Origin: Candidatus Halocynthiibacter alkanivorans
Lineage (GTDB): Bacteria; Pseudomonadota; Alphaproteobacteria; Rhodobacterales; Rhodobacteraceae
NCBI RefSeq assembly: GCF_003333265.1
Contig: NZ_QOLB01000041.1
Coordinates: forward strand, 1-44,022
DNA: 44,022 nt
Reading direction: 5' to 3'
Numbering within the stretch: the first letter of the stretch is position 1; each line of letters begins with the position of its first letter. The position numbers were made by a program, and so were the translations under genes. This document shows, piece by piece, positions 8,173 to 17,750 of the stretch. The notes beneath the pieces were generated by a model. That model saw only the letters and a list, made by a program, of their open reading frames with translations. It had not been told where the DNA came from and did not search any database.

Positions 8173-9093
8173 TTATACCGCCAGAAAGGGGATGATCTGC
8201 TTTTTGCGGCTCATCACCCCGGGCAGCACCACCTTGTCGCCCTCAACGGTGACACCGAAAGATTTCTCGGCCACTGATTTGGTGAGTGCGTTGGGGATGA
8301 ACATGGTGGCTTCTTCGTTGAGAATATCCACCACAAACAGCAGCACCTGATCGACACCGTCTTCCGTGGCGACAGCCGTCATGCTTGCCATGATCGAGGC
8401 CTGACGGTCGAGCACGATTTTGGGCGCGGTGGTTTCCAGCACGGAAACGCGGAACTTTGTCTCACCGACGGTGTATTCTTTGGAATCCATCCGCAGCAGT
8501 TCGGCGTCGCTGAAGGCCGAAACATCGGATTTGGCTTCAAACATCTCAGACGCATAGGCCGCAAGGTCGATGTTCAGTTCAGCGGCCAGCTTTTCCGCCA
8601 GTGCCCGGTCCACATCGGTGGTGGTAGGCGAGCGGAATTCCAGCGTATCGCTGAGGATACAGGACAGCATCGCGCCTTTGATATTGTCCGGCATTTTTGC
8701 CGCTGCTTCGCCCATCAGGTCAAACATGATGGTTGCGGTACAGGCCAGCGGCCGGATGGTGATGTCGATCGGGCCGCGTGTTTCCAGACCGCCAACCAGC
8801 TTGTGGTGGTCGATGATGGCAGTGACGTTGGCTGCATTGATTGAGGCCGGCAGTTCCGCCGGGTTGTTGGTATCGACGATGACAACTTCGTCCTCAGCGG
8901 AAACATCCCCGATGATTTCCGGCTGCTCAAAACCCCATTTCTTCAGCATGAAGGCGGCTTCGGTATTGGGGGTGCCCAACACAACCGGCGTGGCGGCACG
9001 ACCCTTGACTTCATTCAGATACCAGGCCCAGATCAGGGGCGAGCCGGTGGAATCAGTGTCGGGGGCTTTGTGGCCGAGAATTTTGATGGTCAT
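8173..9093 (-). CDS. ppaC: Manganese-dependent (family II) inorganic pyrophosphatase
   Basis: This DHH-family enzyme hydrolyses pyrophosphate to phosphate and pulls forward reactions such as PRPP use, sulfate activation and aminoacylation, all of which are encoded in this window. The metal ligands are visible: HKAPDTDS (H8, D12, D14), D74 in VDTNNP, and DHH at 95-97. The substrate-binding SRKKQ lies at 295-299 in the DHHA2 domain. The 306-residue length is standard, with no CBS insert. Confidence 0.96.
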   Translation of the reverse strand: MTIKILGHKAPDTDSTGSPLIWAWYLNEVKGRAATPVVLGTPNTEAAFMLKKWGFEQPEIIGDVSAEDEVVIVDTNNPAELPASINAANVTAIIDHHKLVGGLETRGPIDITIRPLACTATIMFDLMGEAAAKMPDNIKGAMLSCILSDTLEFRSPTTTDVDRALAEKLAAELNIDLAAYASEMFEAKSDVSAFSDAELLRMDSKEYTVGETKFRVSVLETTAPKIVLDRQASIMASMTAVATEDGVDQVLLFVVDILNEEATMFIPNALTKSVAEKSFGVTVEGDKVVLPGVMSRKKQIIPFLAV

Positions 9094-9276
9094 GTCATCA
9101 TCCGTCTTTGAACTGGAAATTTGCCGCCCTTATAGGCCTGCCTGTGGGCGCTGTCACGGGGCAGGGCGCTGCAATTGCCCAATATTTGCGGGCGCATCGC
9201 GGCTATGCGCCTGCATCAGAGCACGCAGCCGCCCGCGCCAACCCGGGCAAGCGCGATATTTTCACCGGGCGCATGG

Positions 9277-9305
9277 TTGACTTGTCAATTTTGCATGCCT
9301 AGGTT
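9277..9305 (+). promoter_or_regulatory. Predicted sigma-70-type promoter of groESL
   Basis: TTGACT (9277-9282) and TAGGTT (9300-9305) are separated by 17 bases. The predicted start point falls at the left edge of the CIRCE operator, the usual geometry for HrcA repression. Confidence 0.55.
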
Positions 9306-9312
9306 CCTGTCG

Positions 9313-9339
9313 TTATCACTCGCACCCGGTGAGTGCTAA
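9313..9339. promoter_or_regulatory. CIRCE operator (HrcA binding site)
   Basis: TTATCACTC, nine bases, GAGTGCTAA. The consensus is TTAGCACTC-N9-GAGTGCTAA, so only one base of the left arm differs. It lies 36 bases before the groES start and predicts HrcA-mediated heat-shock control of the operon. Confidence 0.95.
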
Positions 9340-9374
9340 CCCAGTTTAAACCTCGAACCAAGGAGCGTTCAGAG

Positions 9375-9662
9375 ATGGCATTTACCCCTCTTCACGACCG
9401 TGTAGTTGTACGCCGCGTTGAAGGCGACGAAAAAACCGCCGGCGGCCTCATCATTCCGGATTCCGCGAAAGAAAAGCCCGCTGAAGGCGAAATCATCGCA
9501 GTTGGTGCCGGCGCGCGCAAAGACAGCGGCGAGCTGATCGATATGGCTGTAAAAGCCGGCGACAAAGTTCTGTTTGGCAAATGGTCCGGCACTGAAATCA
9601 CCCTCGACGGTGAAGAGCTGCTGATCATGAAAGAAAGCGACATTCTCGGCATCATCGCCTGA
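9375..9662 (+). CDS. groES: Co-chaperonin GroES
   Basis: This 95-residue 10-kDa chaperonin caps the GroEL cavity. The family start [14 protein letters not shown], the mobile-loop region [17 protein letters not shown] and the ending ESDILGIIA are all present. The ATG is preceded by AAGGAG. An upstream in-frame ATG adds 14 residues that overlap the leader and is not the true start. groEL follows after 53 bases in the same operon. Confidence 0.98.
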   Translation: MAFTPLHDRVVVRRVEGDEKTAGGLIIPDSAKEKPAEGEIIAVGAGARKDSGELIDMAVKAGDKVLFGKWSGTEITLDGEELLIMKESDILGIIA

Positions 9663-9703
9663 GCCTGTTCTTTTTAACCAACTTTTTTAATTTCAGACGG
9701 TAA

Positions 9704-11365
<1,662 letters not shown>

Positions 11366-11392
11366 ATCACGCCGGTTCTTACCGACAAAGAG

Positions 11393-11423
11393 GGGTCCGC
11401 CATTGGCGGGCCCTTTTTCTTTT
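11393..11423 (+). terminator. Rho-independent terminator of groESL
   Basis: GGGTCCGCC (11393-11401) pairs with GGCGGGCCC (11405-11413) with one wobble and a three-base loop. TTTTTCTTTT follows. Confidence 0.92.
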
Positions 11424-11467
11424 GGGCAAAGCCATCCTGATCCGCGGCGCGGCTGAGACCGCACCCC

Positions 11468-11594
11468 ACCTGGCCGCGGAGTTTACGCTCGCACCTGGCC
11501 ACGGAGAAAATGCACGCCGCCTTGTCGCGGAGAAAATGCACGCCGCCTTGTCGCGGAGATAACGCGCGCCGCCTTGCCGCAGGGTTATTGCACC
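11468..11594. repeat. 26-bp tandem repeat, about five units
   Basis: Units start at 11468, 11493, 11519, 11545 and 11571. Units 2-4 are exactly 26 bases and share a core such as CGGAGAAAATGCACGCC; the outer units are diverged. No spacer sequence separates them, so this is not a CRISPR array. No gene is supported in the rest of 11424-11808. A possible promoter for the GNAT gene would lie in 11595-11808, but none is clear. Confidence 0.85.
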
Positions 11595-11808
11595 GTGTGC
11601 TGTGCCTTAAGAACCTGCAGCGACTGTATTCTCAGGTGATATTTGTTATCCGGAAATTGTCGTACGGTGGGAGCGGGCACAAGGCCTGCCGGGCCTGGTT
11701 TCTGGTGTTCCGCAAGTGACACAAGCGCGTCGCGCCCCGGCGATACTTCGGATATGATGCCCGCGATACGCGGTGCCGTGTCCGGTACGCGGAAATTAAG
11801 GGGCCGAC

Positions 11809-12276
11809 ATGAACGACAGCGACAACATTATCATCCGGCAGGCCGTGGCCACGGACGTCGCAGCCCTGACCACCTGTTTTGAACGCGCCTGGGCGCCAGT
11901 GCTGGCGCGCGGGATTGCTTTGCCACTGGTCAGCGAAGGGCTCGCCGGTGATATCGACAGCCATCTTGTCTGGGTGGCGCAGCGCGCCGGGCAGCAGGGC
12001 GGGCGGCTGCTCGGCGGACTGGTGGCGGTTGCCGACACATCGCACCTGCACATTGCCAACCTGGCGGTCGACCCCGGGGCCCAGGGGCTCGGTATTTCCC
12101 GGGCCTTGCTTGAACAGGCTGAACAGTATTGCCTGATGCAAGGTTTGAACGAGCTGCGGCTGAGCACCCATATTGAGATGCCGGAGAACGTCGCGCTTTA
12201 CAGCCACATGGGCTGGCGTATAACCGCTCATGATGGTGTCAAAGTCCTGATGTCCAAAGCTGTGAAAGCCCTCTGA
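11809..12276 (+). CDS. GNAT-family N-acetyltransferase
   Basis: The 155-residue protein has the GNAT layout: an N-terminal IIIRQAVATDVAAL strand and helix, a central LHIANLAVDPGAQGLGISRALL segment with the acetyl-CoA pyrophosphate-binding Q/RxxGxG/S element, and a C-terminal ENVALYSHMGWR motif. Substrate is unknown. AAGGGG precedes the ATG. Its stop codon overlaps the next gene's start (TGATG), so it is translationally coupled to the DMT transporter; this is a hint that the two act on a related metabolite. Confidence 0.88.
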   Translation: MNDSDNIIIRQAVATDVAALTTCFERAWAPVLARGIALPLVSEGLAGDIDSHLVWVAQRAGQQGGRLLGGLVAVADTSHLHIANLAVDPGAQGLGISRALLEQAEQYCLMQGLNELRLSTHIEMPENVALYSHMGWRITAHDGVKVLMSKAVKAL

Positions 12277-13148
12277 TGCGCCTCTTCGTTCTGACTGCAC
12301 TCGTTCTGGTGGCTTTTGCTTCCAATTCCGTTCTCAACCGTATTGCTGTCGCCGACGGCGCCATGGGCTCGACCAGCTTTGTCGGCATCCGCATCCTGTC
12401 GGGCGCAGTCATGTTGTCCATTCTGATGCTGGCGCGCCGCCGCGCTGTTGCGCCGCTGTTGACCCGGTCGCGGCTCTGGGGCGCCGGCTGGCTGGCGCTC
12501 TATGCGCTGGGCAATTCTTTCGCATTTGAGCGGCTCGAAGCCGGCGCCGGCTCGCTGATCCTGTTTGGCGGCGTGCAACTGACCATGTTTGGCGGCGCGC
12601 TGTATCTGGGCGAGCGCATCCCGCGTCAGCGCTGGTTTGGCGCCGCGATCGCTTTTGCAGGTCTCGCCTGGTTGATGTGGCCGTCGGGCGCCAGTGCTCC
12701 CAACCTTACCGGCGCGCTGATCATGGTGGTGGCGGCCTTTGCCTGGGGTATTTATTCGCTGCTTGGCCGTGGCGCGCGTGACCCGATGGGGGAAACCGCG
12801 ATCAACTTTATCCTCGCCGCTGCCATCACCGGTGTGGTGATGGTACTGCGCCCGGACGGGATCAGCACGCTCGGCATTATCTGCGCCGTGCTGTCAGGTG
12901 CCATTGCCTCCGGGCTGGGCTATTCGCTGTGGTATGCGGTGCTGCCCAAAATTCCCGCAGCGCTGGCGGCGGTGGCCCAGCTGACCGTGCCGGTGCTTGC
13001 CGCTCTTGGCGGAGTGCTGACGCTCGGGGAACCCATCACCTGGCGTTTTGTCATCGCGACGGCCGTGGTGCTGGGCGGGCTGGCGCTGTCCTCGCTCAGG
13101 GCACGATCACCTCGAGCGGATCGTAACGCACCGGCCCGCCAGGACTAA
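12276..13148 (+). CDS. EamA/DMT-superfamily transporter
   Basis: The 290-residue protein has ten hydrophobic segments in two EamA repeats. The first is about residues 5-130, with the conserved LFGGVQLTMFGGALYLGERI end; the second is about 145-275, with AQLTVPVLAALGGVLTLGEPI. Such proteins are inner-membrane metabolite exporters. The C-terminal tail (RARSPRADRNAPARQD) is basic and lies in the 53 bases that overlap the Nudix gene on the other strand. Substrate is not predictable. Confidence 0.9.
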   Translation: MRLFVLTALVLVAFASNSVLNRIAVADGAMGSTSFVGIRILSGAVMLSILMLARRRAVAPLLTRSRLWGAGWLALYALGNSFAFERLEAGAGSLILFGGVQLTMFGGALYLGERIPRQRWFGAAIAFAGLAWLMWPSGASAPNLTGALIMVVAAFAWGIYSLLGRGARDPMGETAINFILAAAITGVVMVLRPDGISTLGIICAVLSGAIASGLGYSLWYAVLPKIPAALAAVAQLTVPVLAALGGVLTLGEPITWRFVIATAVVLGGLALSSLRARSPRADRNAPARQD

Positions 13149-13551
13149 ACGCCACCTCCGCCAGCAGATCGGGCTTGAAGCGCAGATCTGCCAGTTCAGC
13201 GGCGCTGAAAAAGCGCCGCGCGCTCACCACCGCATCCGGATCGCGCCAGTCGTCCCGCAGGCTGCCGCCGGTGATTTCGCAGTGGTAAAACATCTCGACC
13301 TGGTGAAAATCATGCGCCGGGTCGTGAAACTCGCTGATCAGCGCGAGCGCGCCGACGCTTACGGTCAGTCCGGTCTCCTCAAACACTTCGCGTGTCAGAT
13401 TTTCGGCCAGCGACTGATGCCGCTCAACCCCGCCGCCCGGTGCGCACCACAGATCCGAGACGCCACCGGCATACGCATTGACCAGCAACAGGCGCGCATC
13501 GTGCAGGATCAGCGCACGCACGGCAAGACGGGGAGAGGGGATTTCTTTCAT
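13096..13551 (-). CDS. Nudix hydrolase
   Basis: The start MKEIPSPRLAVRAL gives 151 residues. The longer in-frame ORF upstream has spacer-like composition. The Nudix box is read as GGGVERHQSLAENL followed by TREVFEETGL. The catalytic REVFEETG metal site is intact, but the first Glu of the consensus (G-x5-E) is Gln. The enzyme would cleave a nucleoside diphosphate linked to another moiety; the substrate is unknown. Its last 53 bases overlap the 3' end of the DMT transporter antisense, and there is no terminator between them. Confidence 0.87.
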   Translation of the reverse strand: MKEIPSPRLAVRALILHDARLLLVNAYAGGVSDLWCAPGGGVERHQSLAENLTREVFEETGLTVSVGALALISEFHDPAHDFHQVEMFYHCEITGGSLRDDWRDPDAVVSARRFFSAAELADLRFKPDLLAEVAFSPGGPVRYDPLEVIVP

Positions 13552-13871
13552 GCCGCCATTCTGGGGCGGCAGGCGGCGCGGCGCAAGCGCCACACCGGTG
13601 GGGCCCGGACTGCGCCGGTCCGCCGCTGGACCGCATTGGCGCGCGCGCCGGGGGAGGGCGTAAAGATTGAGCGAGGGCTGCACTGAGGCATGCGCCGGGG
13701 AAGGCGCAGAGGCCGCCCCTTGGTCGCACTGGCGCGTGCGCTGGCAGTGGGTGCAGGGGCCAAGCTGGAGCCGCATTGGGGCTGGGGCGCTGGCGGTGCA
13801 ACAGGTGCAACGGGCGGGCAGCCATTTCCAGGGACTGGAAACGGCTGCCCGCCCCCCCAATATGATAGCGT
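13552..13871. other. Divergent spacer with degenerate GC-rich repeats
   Basis: This spacer separates the Nudix and hydrolase genes. It contains repeated GCGCCGG/CGCATTGG-like words and one long hairpin at its right end (13812-13854). No small gene with a ribosome site is visible. Confidence 0.5.
13812..13854. repeat. 43-bp near-perfect palindrome ahead of the secreted hydrolase
   Basis: GGGCGGGCAGCC (13812-13823) pairs with GGCTGCCCGCCC (13843-13854). Inside them TTTCCAG (13825-13831) pairs with CTGGAAA (13835-13841). There is a single A/C mismatch and a three-base loop. The palindrome ends 17 bases before the ATG of the hydrolase. Confidence 0.85.
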
Positions 13872-14627
13872 ATGAAACGGGTCCTGATCTTGCTGGCTGT
13901 CTTGCCAGTGTTGGCGCTGCTGCTGGCGCCCTTGCCGGCCGCGGCGGGCGTCGGCTGCACCGTGCTGCTGCATGGTCTCGCCCGCAGTGACCGTTCCATG
14001 GCGCCGATTGAAGCGGCGCTGCGCTTTCGCGGCCATCTGGTGGTCAACGCCGGCTATGCCTCGACCTCTGCCACGGTCGGAGCCCTGGCTGAAACGACGC
14101 TCACCCCGGCGATCGCCCGCTGTGGCGGCCAAAACGTCAATGTTATCACCCATTCCATGGGCGGCATCCTGGTGCGCCAGTGGGTGAAGGTGCACGGGGC
14201 CGGGGCCCTTGGTCGGGTGGTGATGCTGGGACCACCTAACCAGGGCTCCGAAATCGTGGACCGTTTTTCCGGCCTCGCGTTGTTTCAGGCGATCAACGGC
14301 CCGGCGGGCGGCGAGCTTGGCACCAATGGCCTGCCCACGACGCTCGGCCCGGTCACATTTGAGCTGGGGGTGATTGCCGGCAACCGCTCTCTGAACCCGG
14401 CGTTTTCCCGGCTGATCCCGGGGGCAGACGACGGCAAGGTCTCAGTCGCCTCCACCCGGGTTGCGGGCATGGCGGCGCATCTCACCCTGCCGGTGACCCA
14501 TACGCTGATGATGTTTGATGCGCGGGTGATCGCCCAGGCGTTGCGTTTTCTCGACACTGGTGCTTTTGAGCCTGCGCTCAGCAGCCGTGATGCGTTACGT
14601 GCGTTGCTGAAAAAACCCGGCACATAA
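13872..14627 (+). CDS. Secreted alpha/beta hydrolase (lipase/esterase-like)
   Basis: The 251-residue protein begins with a clear Sec signal peptide (MKRVLILLAVLPVLALLLAPLPAAAG), so it acts in the periplasm or outside. The oxyanion-region VLLHGLARSDRSM and the nucleophile elbow THSMGG (Ser95) are typical of triacylglycerol lipase-like folds. Candidate acid and base residues are D186/D187 (GADDGKV) and H210 (VTHTLMM). The ribosome site is not obvious because the long palindrome ends just upstream. Substrate is unknown. It stands alone. Confidence 0.85.
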   Translation: MKRVLILLAVLPVLALLLAPLPAAAGVGCTVLLHGLARSDRSMAPIEAALRFRGHLVVNAGYASTSATVGALAETTLTPAIARCGGQNVNVITHSMGGILVRQWVKVHGAGALGRVVMLGPPNQGSEIVDRFSGLALFQAINGPAGGELGTNGLPTTLGPVTFELGVIAGNRSLNPAFSRLIPGADDGKVSVASTRVAGMAAHLTLPVTHTLMMFDARVIAQALRFLDTGAFEPALSSRDALRALLKKPGT

Positions 14628-14700
14628 AGTCCGGCTCATCGGGTCTGGCCCCGAAATCCGGCCACCGAAATCCAGCCCATAAATCTGGCCTCCGGGGGCA

Positions 14701-14957
14701 GGTCTCTGAGGCTTGTCGCCGGTGCCTGTGATGGCCTGGGTCTGACCGAAAGAGCCCGGTTGCCGCCGTCTGGCCGCCGTCTGGCCACAGCGCGCGCCAC
14801 AGGCGGGCTCTTTCACACCGGTCCCTGATTCAGGTTCCCGCTGCCGGCCTCAGAGGCCTGTTGCCGGGGCCTTGTGGCCTGGCTGTGAGCGAAGGAGCCC
14901 GTGGCTGTCGTCTGGCGTCTGGCCGTTACACAGCCCGGGCTCTTTCACCCGGGCCTG
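14701..14957. repeat. Two imperfect copies of a ~110-125 bp element with inverted-repeat cores
   Basis: Copy 1 runs from about 14701 to 14825 and copy 2 from about 14846 to 14957. They share the order CTCxGAGGCxTGTxGCCGG, TGGCCTGG and the GTCTGGC block. Each holds an inverted repeat: GAAAGAGCCCG (14748) with CGGGCTCTTTC (14804), and GAAGGAGCCCG (14891) with CGGGCTCTTTC (14936). The rest of the 470-base spacer 14628-15098 shows no gene. Confidence 0.75.
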
Positions 14958-15098
14958 AGGCGCGAGCCGGAGATTTCAGTCCCTGCGGCCATCCTCTGGC
15001 GCATACCGCCACAGGCCGCCACCGGCTGACACCGCCAGACACGGGGCAAGGTCGTCAAAAAGGATGCGCCCGGCCGGCCGCGCGCATCAGGTATCTGT

Positions 15099-16175
15099 TC
15101 AGCCCGCCGGGCCGAGAATGCGGTTGAGATGGCCCATCTTGCGGCCGGGTTTGACCTCGGACTTGCCATAAAGATGCAGCGCCACCGACCCCTCTCGAGC
15201 CAGTTCGGGAACTTGATCCATGTCGTCGCCGATCAGGTTCACCATCTCCACATTGGAATGGCGTTTGCCATCGCCCAGCGGCCAACCCGCCACCGCACGG
15301 ATGTGCTGTTCAAACTGATCCACCGCGCAGCCATCCTGGGTCCAATGGCCCGAATTATGCACCCTCGGGGCAAATTCATTCACCACCAGCCCCTGTTTGG
15401 TGACAAACAGCTCCACCCCCATCACACCAACATAATGCAGCGCGTTCAGGATCTTCGCGGTCAACAACACCGCGTCCATGCGTTGGCTGGCCGTCAGTTT
15501 TGCCGGCAGGGTGGTGCTGTGCAGAATGCCGTCGGTATGCACGTTTTCGCCAGGATCGTAACAGGAGACCTCGCCGTTCACACCGCGTGCGCCGATCACC
15601 GACACTTCATGGCTGAACTCGATGAAGCCTTCCAGCACCGCCGGCGCACCGGCCATATCGCTCAGCGCCCGAGCAGCGTCTTCCGGCGAACGCAGCCGCG
15701 ACTGGCCTTTGCCGTCATAGCCAAAGCGCCGCGTCTTCAGGATCGCCGGCGTGCCGATCTCGTCGATCGCCTCGGCCATGTCGACCTCGTCATCCACCGC
15801 CGCATAGGGCGCGGTTGTCAGGCCCAGATCCGACAGAAACGCCTTTTCCACCAACCGGTCCTGGCTCACCGCCAGCGCGCGGCGGTTGGGCCGGATCGGC
15901 CGCAGCGTCTCCAGCAGATCCAGCGCCGAGGTCGGGATGTTCTCGAACTCATAGGTGATCACATCAACTGTATCGGCAAAGGCGCGCAGCGCGGCCTCGT
16001 CCTCATAGGCGGCGCAGGTCACCTGATGCGCCACATCGGCAGCGGGCGGGTTGGCGCCCGGCTCAAATATGTGGGTTTTAAAGCCCAGCCGAGCAGCAGC
16101 CACCGACAACATACGGCCCAGTTGCCCGCCACCCAGAATGCCGATGGTTGCGCCCTGTTGCAGCATTTCACTCAT
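15099..16175 (-). CDS. purK: 5-(carboxyamino)imidazole ribonucleotide synthase
   Basis: PurK uses ATP and bicarbonate to make N5-CAIR in purine biosynthesis and hands it to PurE. The 358-residue ATP-grasp protein begins [20 protein letters not shown], with the glycine-rich loop, and contains the [17 protein letters not shown] and [14 protein letters not shown] signatures. The chosen ATG overlaps the purE stop by 8 bases. Upstream in-frame sequence lies inside purE and is not coding for this protein. Confidence 0.96.
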   Translation of the reverse strand: MSEMLQQGATIGILGGGQLGRMLSVAAARLGFKTHIFEPGANPPAADVAHQVTCAAYEDEAALRAFADTVDVITYEFENIPTSALDLLETLRPIRPNRRALAVSQDRLVEKAFLSDLGLTTAPYAAVDDEVDMAEAIDEIGTPAILKTRRFGYDGKGQSRLRSPEDAARALSDMAGAPAVLEGFIEFSHEVSVIGARGVNGEVSCYDPGENVHTDGILHSTTLPAKLTASQRMDAVLLTAKILNALHYVGVMGVELFVTKQGLVVNEFAPRVHNSGHWTQDGCAVDQFEQHIRAVAGWPLGDGKRHSNVEMVNLIGDDMDQVPELAREGSVALHLYGKSEVKPGRKMGHLNRILGPAG

Positions 16176-16662
16176 CTTTCGGCTCCTCGGGAATAGAGGC
16201 CGCCAGCGCGTCGCGCCAGGCGTCCAGGCGGGCGGCCAGATCCGCGTCGCCATTGGCCAGAATGCCCGCCGCCATCAAGCCGCCATTGGCAGCCCCGGCA
16301 GCGCCGATCGCCATAGTGGCAACGGGAAACCCTTTGGGCATCTGCACAATGGAATAGAGACTGTCGACCCCCGACAAGGCACGGGTCTGGATCGGCACGC
16401 CGACCACTGGCACCCGGGTTTTGGAGGCCATCATGCCCGGCAGATGCGCCGCGCCTCCGGCCCCGGCAATGATGACCTGCAATCCGCGCTCCACGGCGCT
16501 TTTGCCATAGGCCCACAACCGGTCGGGCGTGCGATGGGCGGATACGATCCGCGTCTCATATTCCACGCCCAGCTCATCAAGGATGTTTGCTGCTTCTTTC
16601 ATCGTGGGCCAGTCCGACTGGCTGCCCATGATAATCCCAACTTTGACTGTCAAATTCCGCAC
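16168..16662 (-). CDS. purE: N5-carboxyaminoimidazole ribonucleotide mutase
   Basis: PurE rearranges N5-CAIR to CAIR. The 164-residue protein shows [16 protein letters not shown] and [12 protein letters not shown], the substrate-binding motifs of class I PurE. It is the first gene of the purEK operon. The overlap with purK suggests coupled synthesis of the two enzymes that share a labile intermediate. Confidence 0.97.
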   Translation of the reverse strand: MRNLTVKVGIIMGSQSDWPTMKEAANILDELGVEYETRIVSAHRTPDRLWAYGKSAVERGLQVIIAGAGGAAHLPGMMASKTRVPVVGVPIQTRALSGVDSLYSIVQMPKGFPVATMAIGAAGAANGGLMAAGILANGDADLAARLDAWRDALAASIPEEPKDE

Positions 16663-16700
16663 TCCTGAAGCTGAGCGCGCACTATAGTCAATTCTGCGCT

Positions 16701-16919
16701 TCAGGCAATGATATCAGGGGTCAGCCGGTCTTCGATATTTCGGATCCGGTCCTTGAGTGCCAGTTTCTGCTTTTTCAGCCGCCGCAGACGCAACGCATCG
16801 CTGCGCCCCATCTCTTCCAGCGCGTGAATTGCCGCATCCAGATCGCGGTGCTCGCGTTTAAAGGTTTCCAGCTCCACGCGCAGCACTTCGGGCGTGTCCA
16901 TTTCTGACGACATCTTCAT
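16701..16919 (-). CDS. YdcH family protein (DUF465)
   Basis: The 72-residue protein is almost wholly helical with heptad-like spacing ([22 protein letters not shown], then [19 protein letters not shown]), as in DUF465 proteins. Function is unknown. I chose [11 protein letters not shown] because AGGAAAG lies about 10 bases ahead; a start 14 codons upstream is open but less likely. It lies upstream of purE on the same strand with 38 bases between. Confidence 0.85.
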   Translation of the reverse strand: MKMSSEMDTPEVLRVELETFKREHRDLDAAIHALEEMGRSDALRLRRLKKQKLALKDRIRNIEDRLTPDIIA

Positions 16920-17009
16920 GTGGGGCGAACTTTCCTGAGTCGTTTCTTCTCTTTGGGGCAAATTAGCCGATTTATCCTCTTTTGGCTAAGCAATTACCAC
17001 TTATGCGGG

Positions 17010-17038
17010 CTTGTGATCCGCGGCCGCGGGCCCCATAT
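17010..17038 (+). promoter_or_regulatory. Sigma-32 (RpoH) promoter of hsp20
   Basis: CTTGTGA (17010-17016), 14 bases, CCCCATAT (17031-17038). The heat-shock consensus is CTTGAAA and CCCCATNT at this spacing, so the -10 element is perfect. It lies about 70 bases before the hsp20 ATG. Confidence 0.85.
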
Positions 17039-17104
17039 TTGAGGGGCAGGTTGCCGCATCCGGGGCCTGTGAACACAGTCGCTTTCACCTCAAAGGACGT
17101 GTCG

Positions 17105-17518
17105 ATGAGCAAAATGACTCTGGGTTCCCACCCTTTTTTACTGGGATTTGATCAGTTGGAACGACTGGTTGAGCGCACGGCAAAAGCCGACGCCGGTGGT
17201 TACCCGCCTTACAATATTGAACACACTGACGAAAATTCCTACCGGATCACCCTGGCTGTGGCTGGTTTTGCCGATGAAGAACTGTCGATCACGCTGGAGA
17301 ATACCCAGCTGGTGATCCGCGGCCGTCAAAGCGACGATGACCAGGGAAGGGTCTTTCTGCACCGGGGCATTGCCGCGCGTCAGTTCCAGCGCTCCTTTGT
17401 GCTGGCCGACGGGGTCGAGGTCTCCGGCGCCAAAGTAGAAAACGGTTTGCTGCATGTGGATCTGGAACGCTCTGTTCCCGAGACGGTGGTGCAGGAAATC
17501 AAGATCAGAAAGGGCTGA
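17105..17518 (+). CDS. Hsp20/IbpA-family small heat-shock protein
   Basis: The 137-residue chaperone binds unfolding proteins and prevents aggregation. It has the short class A N-terminus (MTLGSHPFLLGFDQLERLVE), the alpha-crystallin domain from about 35 to 125 (NIEHTDENSYRITLAVAGF, then GRVFLHRGIAARQFQRSFVL), and the C-terminal IxI anchor (EIKIRKG). AAAGGAC precedes the ATG at 17105; the longer in-frame ORF includes the promoter. The DUF1150 gene starts 4 bases after the stop. Confidence 0.95.
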   Translation: MSKMTLGSHPFLLGFDQLERLVERTAKADAGGYPPYNIEHTDENSYRITLAVAGFADEELSITLENTQLVIRGRQSDDDQGRVFLHRGIAARQFQRSFVLADGVEVSGAKVENGLLHVDLERSVPETVVQEIKIRKG

Positions 17519-17522
17519 GACC

Positions 17523-17750
17523 ATGGATACGAGCTTTGATGAACTGCCCGAAACCGGCGACCGCATCGTCTATGTGCGCGAAATTGCGGTGACTGATTTG
17601 CCCGATGATGTGCAGCAGGAAATCAACGGCATGAAGACGCTGTTTTCCGTGCATGATTCCAGCGGTGAACGGCTTGCGCTGGTGGCTGATAAAGAAATGG
17701 CCTTTGACCTGGCACGCGAACATAATTACGCGCCGGTCTCTGTGCACTGA
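17523..17750 (+). CDS. DUF1150 family protein
   Basis: The 75-residue protein (MDTSFDELPETGDRIVYVRE... MAFDLAREHNYAPVSVH) matches the DUF1150 pattern that is regularly found next to hsp20 in alphaproteobacteria. The spacing of 4 bases and AAAGGG ahead of the ATG indicate co-transcription from the sigma-32 promoter. Function is unknown; a role in proteostasis is inferred from context only. Confidence 0.9.
   Translation: MDTSFDELPETGDRIVYVREIAVTDLPDDVQQEINGMKTLFSVHDSSGERLALVADKEMAFDLAREHNYAPVSVH

Noticed and set aside
11468-11594. Possible CRISPR array
   Set aside because: The 26-bp units are directly adjacent with no spacers, units vary, and there are no cas genes.
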